A DNA stretch of 64,000 nt from Adiantum capillus-veneris (GCA_014529385.2 CM043960.1:118366043-118430042), one strand, 5' to 3'. Counted from the stretch's first letter, positions 46,155 to 58,154 are shown. Made by a program: numbers and translations. Notes: generated from the sequence alone by a model not told the origin.

Positions 46155-46180
46155 GGAATGTATATATAAAGCCTTATACT
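46062..46180 (+). promoter_or_regulatory. Internal polypurine tract and TATA box resembling an LTR start
   Basis: AAGGAAGGGGGGAG near 46065-46078 is followed at once by TGTTTACTGATAG and, 80 bp later, by TGTATATATAAAGCC. A purine tract, a TG start and a TATA box are what a 3' LTR boundary looks like, yet this lies 2 kb inside the element. It may be a relic of an older LTR captured by recombination, or an internal promoter for the downstream ORF. Confidence 0.5.
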
Positions 46181-46436
46181 CACAAAAATAAGATAACAAA
46201 GTAAAAGAGCAAGAGCCATAACACAAAATCATAAAAACACATTATGCACAAGAACACGACCCTTGTAATATTTGCACTCTAACCATCATCTATTTACATA
46301 TACAGATAGCTAGTACGCTAGAGTCATCCACTCCTGCCTTGGGTGAGAGGTACCCTCGTTACTTTTCACAAATGTTTCACATGGTCTTTCCGGTGCTTGG
46401 ATGTGAATGGGATTTGGTAAGTACGCTAGCATGTGA

Positions 46437-46727
46437 GAGGATTTTGAGGAGTTAGAGTGGCTGATACGTCTCTTTACCACGACTGATCCATACTTAGTAG
46501 AGAGCGTTTCTGCCATTGCACAAGCCTATCCTTTTGACCAAGATGACTATAGGCGTCTAGTGACCTTCTTAGTAAACATGGGTACCTATGATGAAGAAGA
46601 AGATTTACATGACTACACGGATGGCACATATGGTCTCATGGATGATGACTTTGTTTATCTCGATGACGAGGATAGGGGTTCAGCCTTAGGGTTTCCCCCC
46701 AATCTCTACAATATCCTATTCCCTTGA
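46437..46727 (+). CDS. Small acidic ORF (96 codons) near the 3' end
   Basis: The frame is open from 46437 to a TGA at 46725-46727 and lies in the same frame as the 45984 ORF. The peptide EDFEELEWLIRLFTTTDPYLVESVS...DYRRLVTFLVNMGTYDEEEDLHDYTDG...LMDDDFVYLDDEDRGS looks protein-like, with an amphipathic first half and a very acidic second half. No ATG opens the whole frame (the first internal ATG gives 49 codons). It may be an exon spliced to something upstream; TGAGAG at its start offers no clear acceptor. Function unknown. Confidence 0.5.
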   Translation, partial: EDFEELEWLIRLFTTTDPYLVESVSAIAQAYPFDQDDYRRLVTFLVNMGTYDEEEDLHDYTDGTYGLMDDDFVYLDDEDRGSALGFPPNLYNILFP

Positions 46728-48091
46728 CTCTCTAGGAGGAGTGCAAATAATTAGGTTAGGATTCCTTATGTTCTTTTTGTTGTGTTCAATAAGTGTTGGT
46801 ACCTTTTCCCACTGATGTGTCTCCTAGAGGTATTCTTTGTGTTTTCTAGTGTGTAAAGGAGTGTGTTGTTGTTGTTAGGATTTGGACCTTCATGGAATCT
46901 TTATCTCGACTCACTCTTCAAATCGAGCGCGACCATCAACACAAACAGGTGTTTCTTGTCCATTAGCATTGCCCCTTATCTTTTTTGCATCTATGATTGT
47001 CTGCGTTGATTGTGATTGGTAGCATAATATCCAGCACATTTGCTTAGTATCAAACATTTAATTCAATGTCTTTTTTTGTCATAATCACTTGTTTAGGTTT
47101 AAACATCAAGCAAGTCCGACTAAGCTAGTTTGACCAAGTTAGGTGTTAGAGATCTTCTCTTAATACCACGGGGAATGCCTTCCTAATAATCAATGGTTAC
47201 TTAGGTTCTTAATTTGATTTAGGTAGCATTGTGTGAAATGTACTAGGGCTTTCTAGTGGGCTTGACCCTATTGACCTTTAGCTTAAGTATTATAAAGAGG
47301 GTTTACTAGTGTGATGAGCTTGGGGAGGTGTATCAGTGTTATATGACCCCCCCAAAGTTACAAAATTAAAATGCTGAAAATGAACAAACAAAAAATCAAA
47401 GTGCCACATTGTAAAATCTTAAGCTGGAAGAGAAATCTCAGCTTAATTGGGTACTTCACTCACATGTATCGCCTATGGTACTAGAGCCCTAGAGGTTCCC
47501 AGTGTGGGCGCTTTTTCTTGAAAAGCAAAAAACCCAAGGCATACAAAATAAGCACACACATCAAAATTGAATCACTGTGAAAAGACTTTGGGGGTCAAAG
47601 AAAAGAAAATAAGTCAGGGGATGATTTCATGAGCAATTCCTTTTATTGTAGCTTAACTACAAGGTCTTCTAGGTATAGCCTCTAGTCAGCCCTCGAACAT
47701 GAAATACTTAGCTCTCACGATTAAACAACTTAATTGACTAGAGAAAATTAAGAAGCTTACCCATTGTATTAATAGTCGATCTCTAGTGCCTTTCGACCGT
47801 TAAATTAGCGACCCCATACTTGTTTACTTTTTTACCTTTACATCTGTTTATGCATTTGATTATATTGCAATGTAATGTTTATTGCTGACAAATTGTTTAA
47901 AATTCTGTTACCAATCAATTTGTCTGCCTAAAACTGCATATGCTTTTTAATCGCTTATGAGAATGCAATTACTGTGCCAATGTTGTTTGATTTTGCAGTG
48001 ACTGAAGAAGGCTAAGGACATTCATTTCAAATGCTCTTCCACCTCGACGAACGAGCTTCAACTCAATAGCTTCCAAGGACGGAATCTACAT
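46728..48091 (+). other. 3' untranslated part of the Gag-protease element
   Basis: About 1.4 kb of AT-rich DNA with no readable frame. It is where the end of pol would lie in an autonomous element, and no relic of it is seen. Confidence 0.6.
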
Positions 48092-48103
48092 CAGGAAGGG
48101 GGG
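48092..48103 (+). other. Polypurine tract of the Gag-protease element
   Basis: AGGAAGGGGGGC lies directly before the 3' LTR at 48106. Confidence 0.85.
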
Positions 48104-48105
48104 CA

Positions 48106-48691
48106 TGTTAACCCTCACGGCTCACGGACACCCTATCACCTACGACGGACGTTGTAACCTATGGCGGACACTGTATTATTTATTTGGTAGAGTCAGGTAC
48201 CAGGCTTGTCGGTCCAATAGGAAAAGGGTAAGAGTGATCGCCGATGAGAGGTGCACTCTAACTGGAACATTCAAGGGATTAGTTGGCTAAGCATGGGCGC
48301 CCAAGTGTGAATAGAGCGAGCTCATATAAAAGTCAACTAAACCTAAAATTCACTCATTCTGTCATTTGTGCAATAGAAGAGTGCTCTTGCTCCATCTCCA
48401 TCTTCTTCTTCTTTATCTCCTTGTGTGTGTGTGTGTATGCGTGAGAGAGAGAGGAGAGAGAGTGTGCGATCGAGCATTGCGACGACGAAGCGGTTGAGCG
48501 CGGCGAAGCGGCGGCTCCTTCTTCTTCGCGACGAGGAATCCTCCACGAAGCAAGCGTAAAGCGGTGAGTGACACACCATCGCCTTCTTTGAGCTTACTAG
48601 TTTAGGCTTGTTGTGTGCTTGGAGCCATTTGTGGCTCACACACGGTGTATCGACAAGTTCCTTACATTGACACGTGCGACATACACGCACA
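48106..48691 (+). repeat. 3' LTR of the Gag-protease element
   Basis: This 586-bp copy starts TGTTAACCCTC and ends ACGCACA, followed by ATGAA. It lacks one CGGCGG block and part of the TG/GA tract found in the 5' LTR. Confidence 0.95.
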
Positions 48692-49545
48692 ATGAAGTTT
48701 GCTTACCTAATATAATTTGACTAACTCTAACACTCCAACCTGGAATAGCTGTTAAAAGTGACTAGCTCATTCCATTGTGTCACATTAATGATGAAAAATA
48801 GAATTATTCTTAAAAGTAATCCCTCTCCTCTTTTTTAAGGGAGTATGGTATTAAGCTATATATTATGTTATAGGGATAAGGTCTTTATAAAAAATAATTG
48901 AGAACAAGACATATCTTGATTTGCTTCTCAGTACTTGAAGTGTCACAAAGGTAAAAAAACTGTTCAAGAGAGAAAATATTGGTGGTATTTTTCTTCTCTT
49001 TGTTTGGAATACACAAGAGACTTAGCTTATGGTAATAGGTTTACTTAGCCTACAATTAATACTTGAAGTATCACAAAGATGAATTTTGTTCAAGAGAGAA
49101 AATATTGGTGGTATTTCTCTTCTCTTTGTTTGAAAGACACAAGAGGCTCAGATTATGGCAATAAGTTTTCTTAGCCTAAAATTTACATAGAATATTTTGT
49201 TTTATGGTTCATGAAAGAAGTAAGTCTTACGTGTAGACCAAACATAAGACTACTACAAGTTTATGTTCTAACTGCATAATCAATATCAAAGAACCCACCA
49301 ATATGATGAAACATTGCACAAAATTTTTGCAACTAAGTGTGGGTGTGATTTTTTACTTGTTTTATTGAAGACAAAGGACGCCATTTCAAATTGTGTAATG
49401 GAAATGGCCTATAAACTTTGAGAATAGCGGAATGAAGAGAACTAGAGTGAGCATTCTTATGAGACTACTTTGAGAACATAGAGGGTGAACTTATTTAGCG
49501 GTAGCAACATAACCATTGGACTTAATTAACTTGGCGTGAACAATA

Positions 49546-49621
<76 letters not shown>

Positions 49622-50100
49622 ACAACAATTGAGGATCGAATTTATGTGGAGTCGGTCCCCCCTCCAATAGGCTTTTGTATTATAGATTCTCCCATAAAGA
49701 GAGACTTAGTACAATACAATCTTTGTGTTCCTTGTTGTGACCTATGTGATGCAATGAAGATGGAAAGCTTCATGCAACATCACGAGCATAATATAAACTT
49801 TGTAAAAGCATTAACCATCCCCAGCCTCAATCCCAAGGCATCAAACACCTTTGAAGGTGAAGAGAGCTAGCAGGGAATGAGGGTAGGGAAGAGGAAGAAG
49901 AATCATTCATAGGAGAAAGAAATAGTTTTTCACTTATCATCACTCTTCTTGCTTAGCATAGCATAACAGCATAGTAATGAAGATGGAGAAGATAGCAAGC
50001 TTAAGCATTTAAGCATGGATCTTGGTTGGATTTGCATTCCATAGCTTAGAGTGTTGGTATAGGCTCTCAACTTCTCAACAAGCTTGGAGAAGGAGATGGA
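48692..50100. other. Old host sequence with a 128-bp tandem duplication
   Basis: No gene is recognised. TACTTGAAG starts two units at 48932-49059 and 49060-49187 that share GTTCAAGAGAGAAAATATTGG and TTCTCTTTGTTTG. A (TG)n-(GA)n compound microsatellite lies at 49550-49617, and the frame at 49553-49870 over it is not convincing. The sequence directly after 48696 continues what was broken at 39379. Confidence 0.5.
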
Positions 50101-50631
50101 TGTTACGAAACTGGGCACCCTCTTAAGTTGTAGTGGTTAGCTGCAATTGAGATAGCTGGCGTAATGGTTAATCTTGTGATATTATTTTTCTAATTGAGCT
50201 GATGATGATGGTTTTGTAGAGTGGAATGCGGGGAGTTGATGAAGAGGCGCAGACAATAACTCTCGGCCATTTTATACTCGCACATTATTTTAGATTTTCA
50301 TTTAAATAAGCCACTATGGCTCTATAAATAATTGTAGTGGAAACTCCCCTTATGGGTCATACAAGAACTAATGAGCTTCACTCATTTACAAAATTGAAGT
50401 GGTTGTAAAAGAGGGGCCTCAAATTTGGCACCATAAACTCACAAATAATATATTAAATACCAACTCCATAAGAGAGGTGCTGGGGAGTTTGGGGCTAGAT
50501 TTAGGCCTTTCTCTTGCAGATTCTCTTCTCTACTCTCTTATGCTATGCTTAATTTGTTGTGTACTCTCTAATCAAGCCTCTATCCCTTATAATTCTCTTA
50601 CACACTCTTACAATCTTGTCTATGTCAATTC

Positions 50632-50689
<58 letters not shown>

Positions 50690-50812
50690 AGTCTAGGTGT
50701 GTGTGTGTGTGCGTACGCTTGGAAATTGGAAAAAAAGGTGGACAGGTTGATGGTGATGTTTGTGAGCATGTGTTGAATAGTTTTAAGCAACCGGCCTCCC
50801 CCTCTTCTTCCC
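50101..50812 (+). repeat. Copia-type LTR (left boundary tentative)
   Basis: The sequence just upstream of a tRNA-Met primer-binding site has the features of an LTR: a TGTTACG candidate start at 50103, T-rich transcribed region, (TG)n at 50634-50690 and a CCCA end near 50811. Part of it (CTAGGTGTG...CTTGGAAATTGG near 50695-50740) recurs at 63944-63990. The left end is a guess, as no second full copy is in the window. Confidence 0.55.
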
Positions 50813-50816
50813 AATA

Positions 50817-50835
50817 GTGGTGTCAGAGCTTCAGG
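50817..50835 (+). other. Primer-binding site, initiator tRNA-Met type
   Basis: GTGGTGTCAGAGCTTCAGG differs by one base from the standard TGGTATCAGAGCTTCAGG copia primer site. Confidence 0.8.
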
Positions 50836-51176
50836 TTTGAGAAAATCGGCAACCAAGTCTCAAAACCTAAAGAGGAATTTTCCAGCTAGAAGTATCAAAT
50901 CTGCAAATTGAAGCTAATTAGTGATCCATCGACAAGTCGACAAATTAATTTTCTTAACAACGATCAAGACTCGATATGGCCAGTTAAAATTTCAATTGAC
51001 TATTAACTCCTGTGGATTTGTGAAGACATGCAGGTGAAGAATTGAGAAGAAGGCGATGTTGAAGAGCTTTTGAGGAATTTTATGATCCGAAACCAACATC
51101 GGATTCCAATGAAAATCGTATCGAAGGGATAAATTTGGTGGAGACTCAAAGAAAGGCGGAAGAGGAAGGCGAGATA
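50836..51176 (+). other. Leader of the interrupted copia-type element
   Basis: About 340 bp with no coding frame. It is broken by the CACTA insertion at 51177, and similar purine-rich DNA resumes at 59466. Confidence 0.5.
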
Positions 51177-51209
51177 CACTACAAGAGGTTGTGTGCTCTT
51201 ATGACGCTT

Positions 51210-51420
51210 ATAGCGATGGAAATACATTGGGTTTTTAAAACCCCCGGTGTCACTAAAAGCGTCGCTATTAGCGTCGATACGGAAACGTCGCTATAGCAGT
51301 CGCTACCACAGTCTCTATACGCGTCGCTATATAGCGACGCCTATAGCGGCGCTGCAGGGCCATAAATAGCGACGCTGCAGTGCACAATTTACCGACGCCC
51401 ATAGCGATGCCCAAGATTAA
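51210..51420. repeat. Left subterminal repeat array of CACTA
   Basis: At least eight close variants of GCGTCGCTAT or ATAGCGACGC occur in both orientations, for example near 51259, 51285, 51322 and 51332. In En/Spm such motifs are bound by TNPA to bring the ends together. Confidence 0.85.
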
Positions 51421-51826
51421 AATTTTTTGGGGGCAGGGCATTGAATGCCCTGCCACCCATCAACCATATTGAATGTTTCATTGGTCATTGATACCTTTGA
51501 AAAAAAGTACAAAGGTAAATATAGACCCAAAATAGTCAGCCACAAGACAATATAATCATTAACTCCATCATCCATAGTACGTATTGTTTGCAAAATAAAG
51601 ATACAAAAATGACAAGCGTGAATTGATGGAAGTAAATAAATGACAATTGTACACAGCAACAAAATCACTTGATTGTTAATCATTGCAAATGTAATAGTTA
51701 CAAACCATTGTCATTATTTAAAAAATATACATGATTTTCAAAAATACATAGTTACATGGTCTCATGATACATAAGCTAGGACAAAAAGAAACTAATGCTA
51801 TCTAGCTATGGCTAAACTGACGTCGT

Positions 51827-53134
51827 CTAATCAGACGTCTCATCGCGTCCAAGCGGCGTATCTGTCGGATTCTGCAAAAAAAAACAATAAGATAGCTTTT
51901 TGTAAGTATAAACATATAGCGAGCGACGTTTATAAAACAATACAATAAATAGAAAAGAATAAACCCTAATACTAACCATGCCGCCGCGAGAAGTCAAGAT
52001 GTCTATAAGGGCGTTTAAGCCCTTCCTACCAGCGTACTCATGCTCGTACGGAGTGGGATCACGTCCTGTAAACGACCACTGTCAAAACATACAAAGAATC
52101 CATTATGTTAGAATTTCAAATCACATAAACCCTAAACTATCGAACATAGATGCGAAAACACTTACAAAATCGGCCTCAAATGATGCCCACCCGCCGCTCC
52201 CCAAGTGGTGCGAGCTCCCTGCCTCTACTCGCGCTCTGGCTGCCTCCTTTTGTTGCTTCCACTTGTCGGAATTCTCGCGCGCTTCTTTCTTCGCATGCTT
52301 CCAATCTTCTTTGGCCAGCCAATCTGGTCTGTTCCATCCATGCTTTATTGCTTTTTGCACTTTGGAACGCTTATGCTTGCAGTATTTGCGCATTCGAACC
52401 TTCATCACATCTTCATTGAAGCGGTCATCCCGTGTTGAAACGGGAAACTCGTCATGAAGCATGCTGATGACTCTGTCTTTTAATTCATTCGGTACTTCAC
52501 TCCAGGTGTTTAGTATGTAGTGTCTAAACACCTGAGAGCAAAGTCCGCGCATGCGCGAAATCACCTTCTTGCCGTCATCATCCAAAATGATGCTGCCGCT
52601 GAAGTCGACGGAGTAAGGCAAGCCCTCTCGCCGCTAACGCGTGAACTTGGGTGTCTCGACAGGGGTCTCTAGCGGCGTGTCAACAGGGGTACGGACGCCA
52701 GGTGTCTCCACTGGAGTCTGAGCCCCGAAGCGAGGAGTGTCTGGAGTGACTCCTGGAGGAGTAGCTAGTGGTGTGTAGCTGTGGGGAACGACACTCAGCC
52801 GCACAAAACCTGGTGTCGATGGCGATGTCGTGGCTGGTGTCGGGACAGGCAAAGAAGGGGAGGGTAAAGAGCCTCGTTGAACACGAGGTGGTGTCGAAGC
52901 ATCGGTGGCGCCACCCCCACAACAATCGCCACCGCCACCACTAGAGCACCGGTGCCTAGACAAGTGTGAAGATCGTCTCGTCGACACCGAAGCTTCGGAG
53001 CGCGCTGAGGACTCCGAAACAAAGGGAGATGCGGATGGAGTAGGAACGTGAAATGGTGTGCCAGAGCGATGAAACTCCACGTACCACTGTCTCTGTTGTG
53101 GTGACAAAGAAGAAAGAAACTCGTCATCATCCAT
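51827..53134 (-). CDS. TNPA-like protein, three exons, one in-frame stop
   Basis: I derive three exons by eye: 53134-52166, 52078-51977 and 51871-51827. All junctions fall between codons and have GT...AG ends (GTAAGT donor at 52165, ACAG acceptor before 52078, GTTAGT donor at 51976, TGCAG before 51871). The start MDDDEFLSSLSPQQRQWY lies just after a CAGGT acceptor, so an upstream 5' UTR exon is likely. The N-terminal half is Ser/Thr/Pro-rich with repeats of TPxxTP (TPVETPGVRTPVDTPLETP). The second half, from about residue 175, is the plant Transposase_24 type domain with DDDGKKVISRM, SEVPNELKDRVISML, RMRKYCKHKRSKV and, across the splice, FWSFTGRDPTPYEHEYAGRKG. One TAG at 52634-52636 separates the halves. 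If it is a recent nonsense mutation, the rest is intact. Confidence 0.8.
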
Positions 53135-53200
53135 ACCTGCATTAAACACACGAACATTTAAACTTAATATTGAATGAATGGAGTAGAAAACATGGACAAG

Positions 53201-53242
<42 letters not shown>

Positions 53243-53535
53243 GTGCTCGTCGTCTCTGCTAATTAGAACATACCTAGAGCATACGTACCTGGAGTGGACG
53301 CAAAGACCATTAAATACAATGACGCAATGACGCATATAACGCAATGACGCAAATACTTAAAGAAACGGAGAATCGTACAAGAACTTGAATGTGCATGTAG
53401 CTTTGGAATGTTCAAAGGCTAGCAGCAAAACAGAAAGCGTTCTTCTTCTATTCAACTTGAGTGATGAAAGAGGCAAGTGCATAACTCTGAATTTACAAAA
53501 CGGAGCCATTTTGTTCAAATACAATATTTATGGCT

Positions 53536-56500
53536 TTAAGAGATCTCTCTCTCATTCTCGTATAGCTCAGCATAACTTCCTATATCTATATAGAGCTCTC
53601 CGTTTAAACAGATGTCCTCTGTTTCATTTTGTAGATCCTCTGTATGCACCCCATAGAGAGTAGCAGCTTGATGTTCGTCTGGCACCACCTCCACGGCTTC
53701 TGACTGGGCATCTTCTCCGATCTCCTCCATTGATACCGCTGTGATTGGCACATGGTAGCCTTCATACGTCCGTGCACTATGAGGGGATACCTCTATGACG
53801 TACCACCAGTTTGATGTAGACTTTGTGGGATGAAATATCACCTGCCAGAGCCACATAACTTACATGAGAGCTTCCAACCACATAAATTCTAAAACACACG
53901 TTAACTATTTACATACTTACTTGTTCACAATGCTCGGGTAGTACGAAAGTGTCTCTTAGGTCAGTCCATTTCTTAGTTGAATCCACCTCAAGAAAACCAG
54001 ACTCTCCTCTATGCACAGTAGTGTTGCAACCCTCCATGATTATCTTGAACCATTACACGTCGAACAAGTCGACAAAAAATCCTCTATAATCGATCCTCAA
54101 AATCTCTTGTAGTGTGCCGAAGTAAGTGAGTTCCGCCACCACAAGATCTGCATCAGAGGACCGCCGTCGACTAAACTGTTCAAATTTCGCCATGATTCCA
54201 CAATCTTGAGTAAAACGTTTTTTGTCGATCCGTTCCACCCTAAAATGTCGACCTTTACACCATGCTGTTGTGTATGACTTATACTACAACCAACAAAGAT
54301 TATGAGTGGCCGTTCAAACATCTAGAAAGTTACTAGTCGTACATTGCAAACTTACCTTGGTCGCGCAACCCCTAGAGTACTCCCACTCTTCCTCAGTCAC
54401 TTCTTCACCGCACTGTTGTGCGCTTTTCAGTTGGTTGTGCAACCATCTTAAGATCATGAATGTTGGTAGGCTCTCTAGACCCGTCGGATAGTGCATCGGT
54501 GGTCGTCTTCCCCGTCTCCACTCGATTCTTGCCCTTTGTCGCTCTTGCTTTGCATCCTCATATTGTGAGATCCACTTCTACATGACTGGATTGTGAAGCA
54601 TGCAAAATCGGTTGATTTTAGCCTCTAGATCTTCCGTCATCTTCTTCTCAACACCGAGATTGCACATGACAATTCCAGATATGCGCTCATCATCTATGGT
54701 TCACCATAGCGTGTCCCGGGCTTTATCAAATCCATCTAGCCACTCTCCAATGTACACTAGGGACTCTGATACCATCCAACCTTCTGCCATGCTACCCTCC
54801 GGACGTGCCTTCTGACGCACATATCCCTTGAGCGTTTTCATGAAACGTTCTAAAAAGAACATCCATCTAGAATGTACTGTGCCGGCTACTCCACCTCATC
54901 AACTATGTGAACAAGAAGATGCACCTGAATGGTTAGCATGGTAGTAGGAAAATGTTTCTCAAACATACACACAAACTCCGCAGCGTTTAGTTTGGCGAAT
55001 GGTATGGAGTCTACGTTGATCTCCTTTTGTGAGATCCATTGTAAAAACTTCGCAAGTTTGTAGATTGTGTTACGGACGTCAAGAGACAGACATCCCTCAA
55101 TGGAAACCGATAAAATAAACTGCAAAACACGTGCAGCAATGATATTAAACCCCGTCCACACACGAATTTGTTACACAATTCTCACTATGATATACTCCAC
55201 TATGAATATACTTGACACATTTTATGCCAGTCGTGTGACTTCAAACGGGTAAGCTTTCCTTCTTTAGTAAAACACGTTCGGAGCGAGTGCATTACGCCAG
55301 TGGGAGTCCACAAAGATCGAATGGTCTCTTTTCCTTTGTGTTCTTGGGCTCCTGTGAAAATCCATGGTTCTTTAGGGAGTTTTATCGATCCATCGGACGC
55401 TGTTTGCGGCCAATATTGCTCCATACGATCCACATTTCTAAAGTCAACTCTGGCTCCCAAAGTATCTTTCTTGCCGGTCAGATGGTCCCACAGTAGATTA
55501 CCCACATTCTTGAATATGTGCATTGGATCAAGCAAGTGATTGATCATGAGTCAGGGCCAGTATGGTAACTCGTACCATAGAGATAGTCTCTTCATCCCTG
55601 GGGGCAATGCGTCATCACACATCTCCTTCTGCTCTAACCATGCTTGTGCAGACATCCTCGGTGGCTCTCTTCCCAAAAATCCGTCGCGTAACACATGATT
55701 CTCTGGAAGATACGCTTGATGACCTTCGTAGATTTGCTTCTTCAGTGAGGGCGCCCTACGTGCATTCAGTCTAGGTCCACATGTGACACATGCTCTATAT
55801 CCGCTTGTTTGAAGCCCTGCATGTATACACATGATAATAGATCAACTTGAGAAAAAGCAAGATTTACAGTGTCTGAGTGAGGAGTGTAAATAGATCACCT
55901 GAGCATTCTGTTAGTCCGAGATAGTCATGCATGGTCCACATTAGAATGCCTCTGATCAAATCATTCCGTCGACCTGTGTGTCGGCTCATATCCACCACCT
56001 CTATGACAATCCACAATTTTTGTAGCTCTTCCAATAGTGGACAAAGATACACATCCATATTCTTCACTTTATATCGCCCCGGCACAATCAAGCTTAGCCA
56101 TAGGTGCCCCTTCTTCGTAGTCAACCACGAGGGAATGTTGTAGTTGACGATGACAACGGGCCATACACTGTAAGATGTTGATCTTTGACCAAATGGATTT
56201 ACGCCATCCATAGCCAGGCCTAAGCGCAAATTTCGAGCTTCCCTAGCAAAATCCGTCCATGTTCCATATATATGTTTCCAAGCTGCACAATCTGCAGGAA
56301 TCCGTAGCACACCATCCGAAGATTTATTCTCCTCATGCCATGATGCTAGGGCGGCCATGGACTTACATTCAAAGAAGTACTTGATGCGAGAAAGCATAGG
56401 AAAATGTCGCAAAACCTTTTGCGGAATTTTTGTTCCGTGGAGATCTACTCGATATCTTTCGGAATCACATTTCGGACACTTCTCCATGTCTATGTATTCC

Positions 56501-57264
56501 CCTCTGAAAAGAATGTAGTCATTAGGACAAGCGTGGATCGAATTGTAATCCATCCCCAAGTTTCGCAAAATCTTTCTTGCTTCCTCTCGAGAATCTGGCA
56601 TCACATATCAACTGGTAGTATGTGCTCTTTGAGCAATCTACACAACATAAAAGACGGTACAATTGTGTAAAAATCTATCAAATCATTATACATTTAGAGT
56701 TTATTAAAGTAAACTAATTGTAATAGATCACCTGAAAAGCGTTGTGACGCTAGTGTCACTCCATCCAAACTTTGTCTGCATGTTGAGAAGAACCAGGAGT
56801 GCTTTCAATCTAGACACACGTGCTCCATTATACAATGGCGTATCGGCTTCACTTTTCATATCATCATAGACAAGCCTTTCTGAATCTATGATCGTCTCGA
56901 TCATTTCATCAATTTCGGGCTCAAACATTGCCTCGTTGGGAATGTGGTCTGCATGATCGTCCCCCGAGCTGTCAGAAGCTACATCTTGTGGCCTCACATA
57001 TGTTGCTTGACCAAAGCACCTGCAAACACGTTTATTGGGTTGCAAGATTGCTGCCTGTTGGCCAGTGTCAGAGTCCGACGAGTTATAATTGGCAACAACT
57101 CGATCTATAATAGATGGATCGAACTCGCCAAATTCGCGAACGTGATGCAAAGAAACGCGTCTTGTCCGTCGCACAGCATGCTTGAAATGGTTACAAGGAC
57201 ATAAGATCCTCGTTGAGAGATAGGTGTTTCGGTTGGACGGCCCCACATCCTCGTCACTACTCAT
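53536..57264 (-). pseudogene. TNPD-type CACTA transposase, broken
   Basis: In minus sense, 57264-56733 encodes the N-terminal part (MSSDEDVGPSNRNTYLSTRILCPC, then VSRLKALLVLLNMQTKFGWSDTSV), ending at a CAG|GTGATC donor. Next, 56640-55900 has LLKEHILPVD and, after a one-base shift, MPDSREEARKILRNLGMDYNSIHACPNDYILF and CPKCDSERY, the tnp2 transposase start. It continues to GLAMDGVNPFG and WPVVIVNYNIPSWL with the conserved Asp. A further exon (about 55816-55200) holds CVTCGPRL, GHQAYLPENH, a TGA, LLDPMHIFKNV and LKSHDWHKMCQ. DUF4218-like sequence follows (55161-54600) with FVCMFEKHFPTTMLTIQVHLLVHIVDEVE, then stops. A DUF4216-like end (54240-53560) has LTYFGTLQEILRIDYRG and GFLEVD. I count at least one frameshift and four stops. 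Confidence 0.88.
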
Positions 57265-57326
57265 AATGAGGGCAAAAATCTTATAACCTGGACAACAAAT
57301 TTAATCTTCTATTGACATTCTTCGTC

Positions 57327-57382
<56 letters not shown>

Positions 57383-57719
57383 ATTCACACTGTAAACTAC
57401 CTCACATTCTCTAGTCATGTCCAATCCCCGCACACCTCGGTCTAGAGGTGCACGGAGATCAGAACCACTGGGTTATAATCTCGTCTTTATTGGTCAATGC
57501 CTATATTTGTGGGTACAAGAAATCTACACACCCACGTCTACATGATACTGCATGTAGTGGACAAAACCCCTTTGCCTCTTCTCTAGCTGTAGCATTTCAC
57601 AGCATCTTAACATCTTTTCATAGTAGATCTTTGTTTGTAGCATGCAGGTACGTCATCCTTGCAATGTAGCTGATGTCTGCTCAAGGCACTTAATTCTTAT
57701 TTTAGATTTGACGGGATGT

Positions 57720-57752
<33 letters not shown>

Positions 57753-58154
57753 CCCTTGGAATCGTCATCTTGCATCACTAATTTCTGTGTATGCTCAATT
57801 TGCTCTTCCATTAGCTAAACATGACGGCTTATTGTATGGTAGCAGCAGTCGAACATGCAGGTGGAATTGCTGGTCCACATGGACTGTCGAGACTATGAGC
57901 GCAAGAAATTTTCTCGCCAATTTCTCGCCATTTCTTCCAACCTTATCTTAAACGATTTCCTCGCCATTTCTTCTAACCTTAATTAAATAACCTAAATTTA
58001 GTTTAATAATAACATATATAAACCTAAATTTAATTTAATATAACGTAAATATAAATCTAACGTAAATAAACCTAAATCTAATCTAATTTAATTTAAATAA
58101 ACCTAAATCTAATTTAACGTAAGTCTCCTAAAACCCTAATCTTTAACGTCTTTT

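Larger units (their letters stand above)
39380..48691 (+). mobile_element. 9.3-kb LTR element encoding Gag and protease but no RT, RNase H or integrase
   Basis: The LTRs (39380-39985 and 48106-48691) begin TGTTAACCCTC and end GCACA. ATGAA is duplicated at 39375-39379 and 48692-48696. A primer-binding-site-like sequence lies just inside the left LTR and a polypurine tract just before the right one. The internal region encodes a long gypsy-type Gag with zinc knuckles and a retropepsin. It then carries an unknown 301-residue ORF and two small ORFs. I scanned all frames between 45079 and 48105 for RT, RNase H and integrase motifs and saw none. It therefore needs a partner element for reverse transcription and integration. 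It resembles Gag-only elements of plants, but the extra ORFs set it apart. The LTRs look about 94-95 percent identical. Confidence 0.93.

Noticed and set aside
49553-49870. 105-codon frame after the (TG)n-(GA)n tract
   Set aside because: The start is microsatellite translation and the remainder has no recognised motif or supporting context; left as unassigned DNA.
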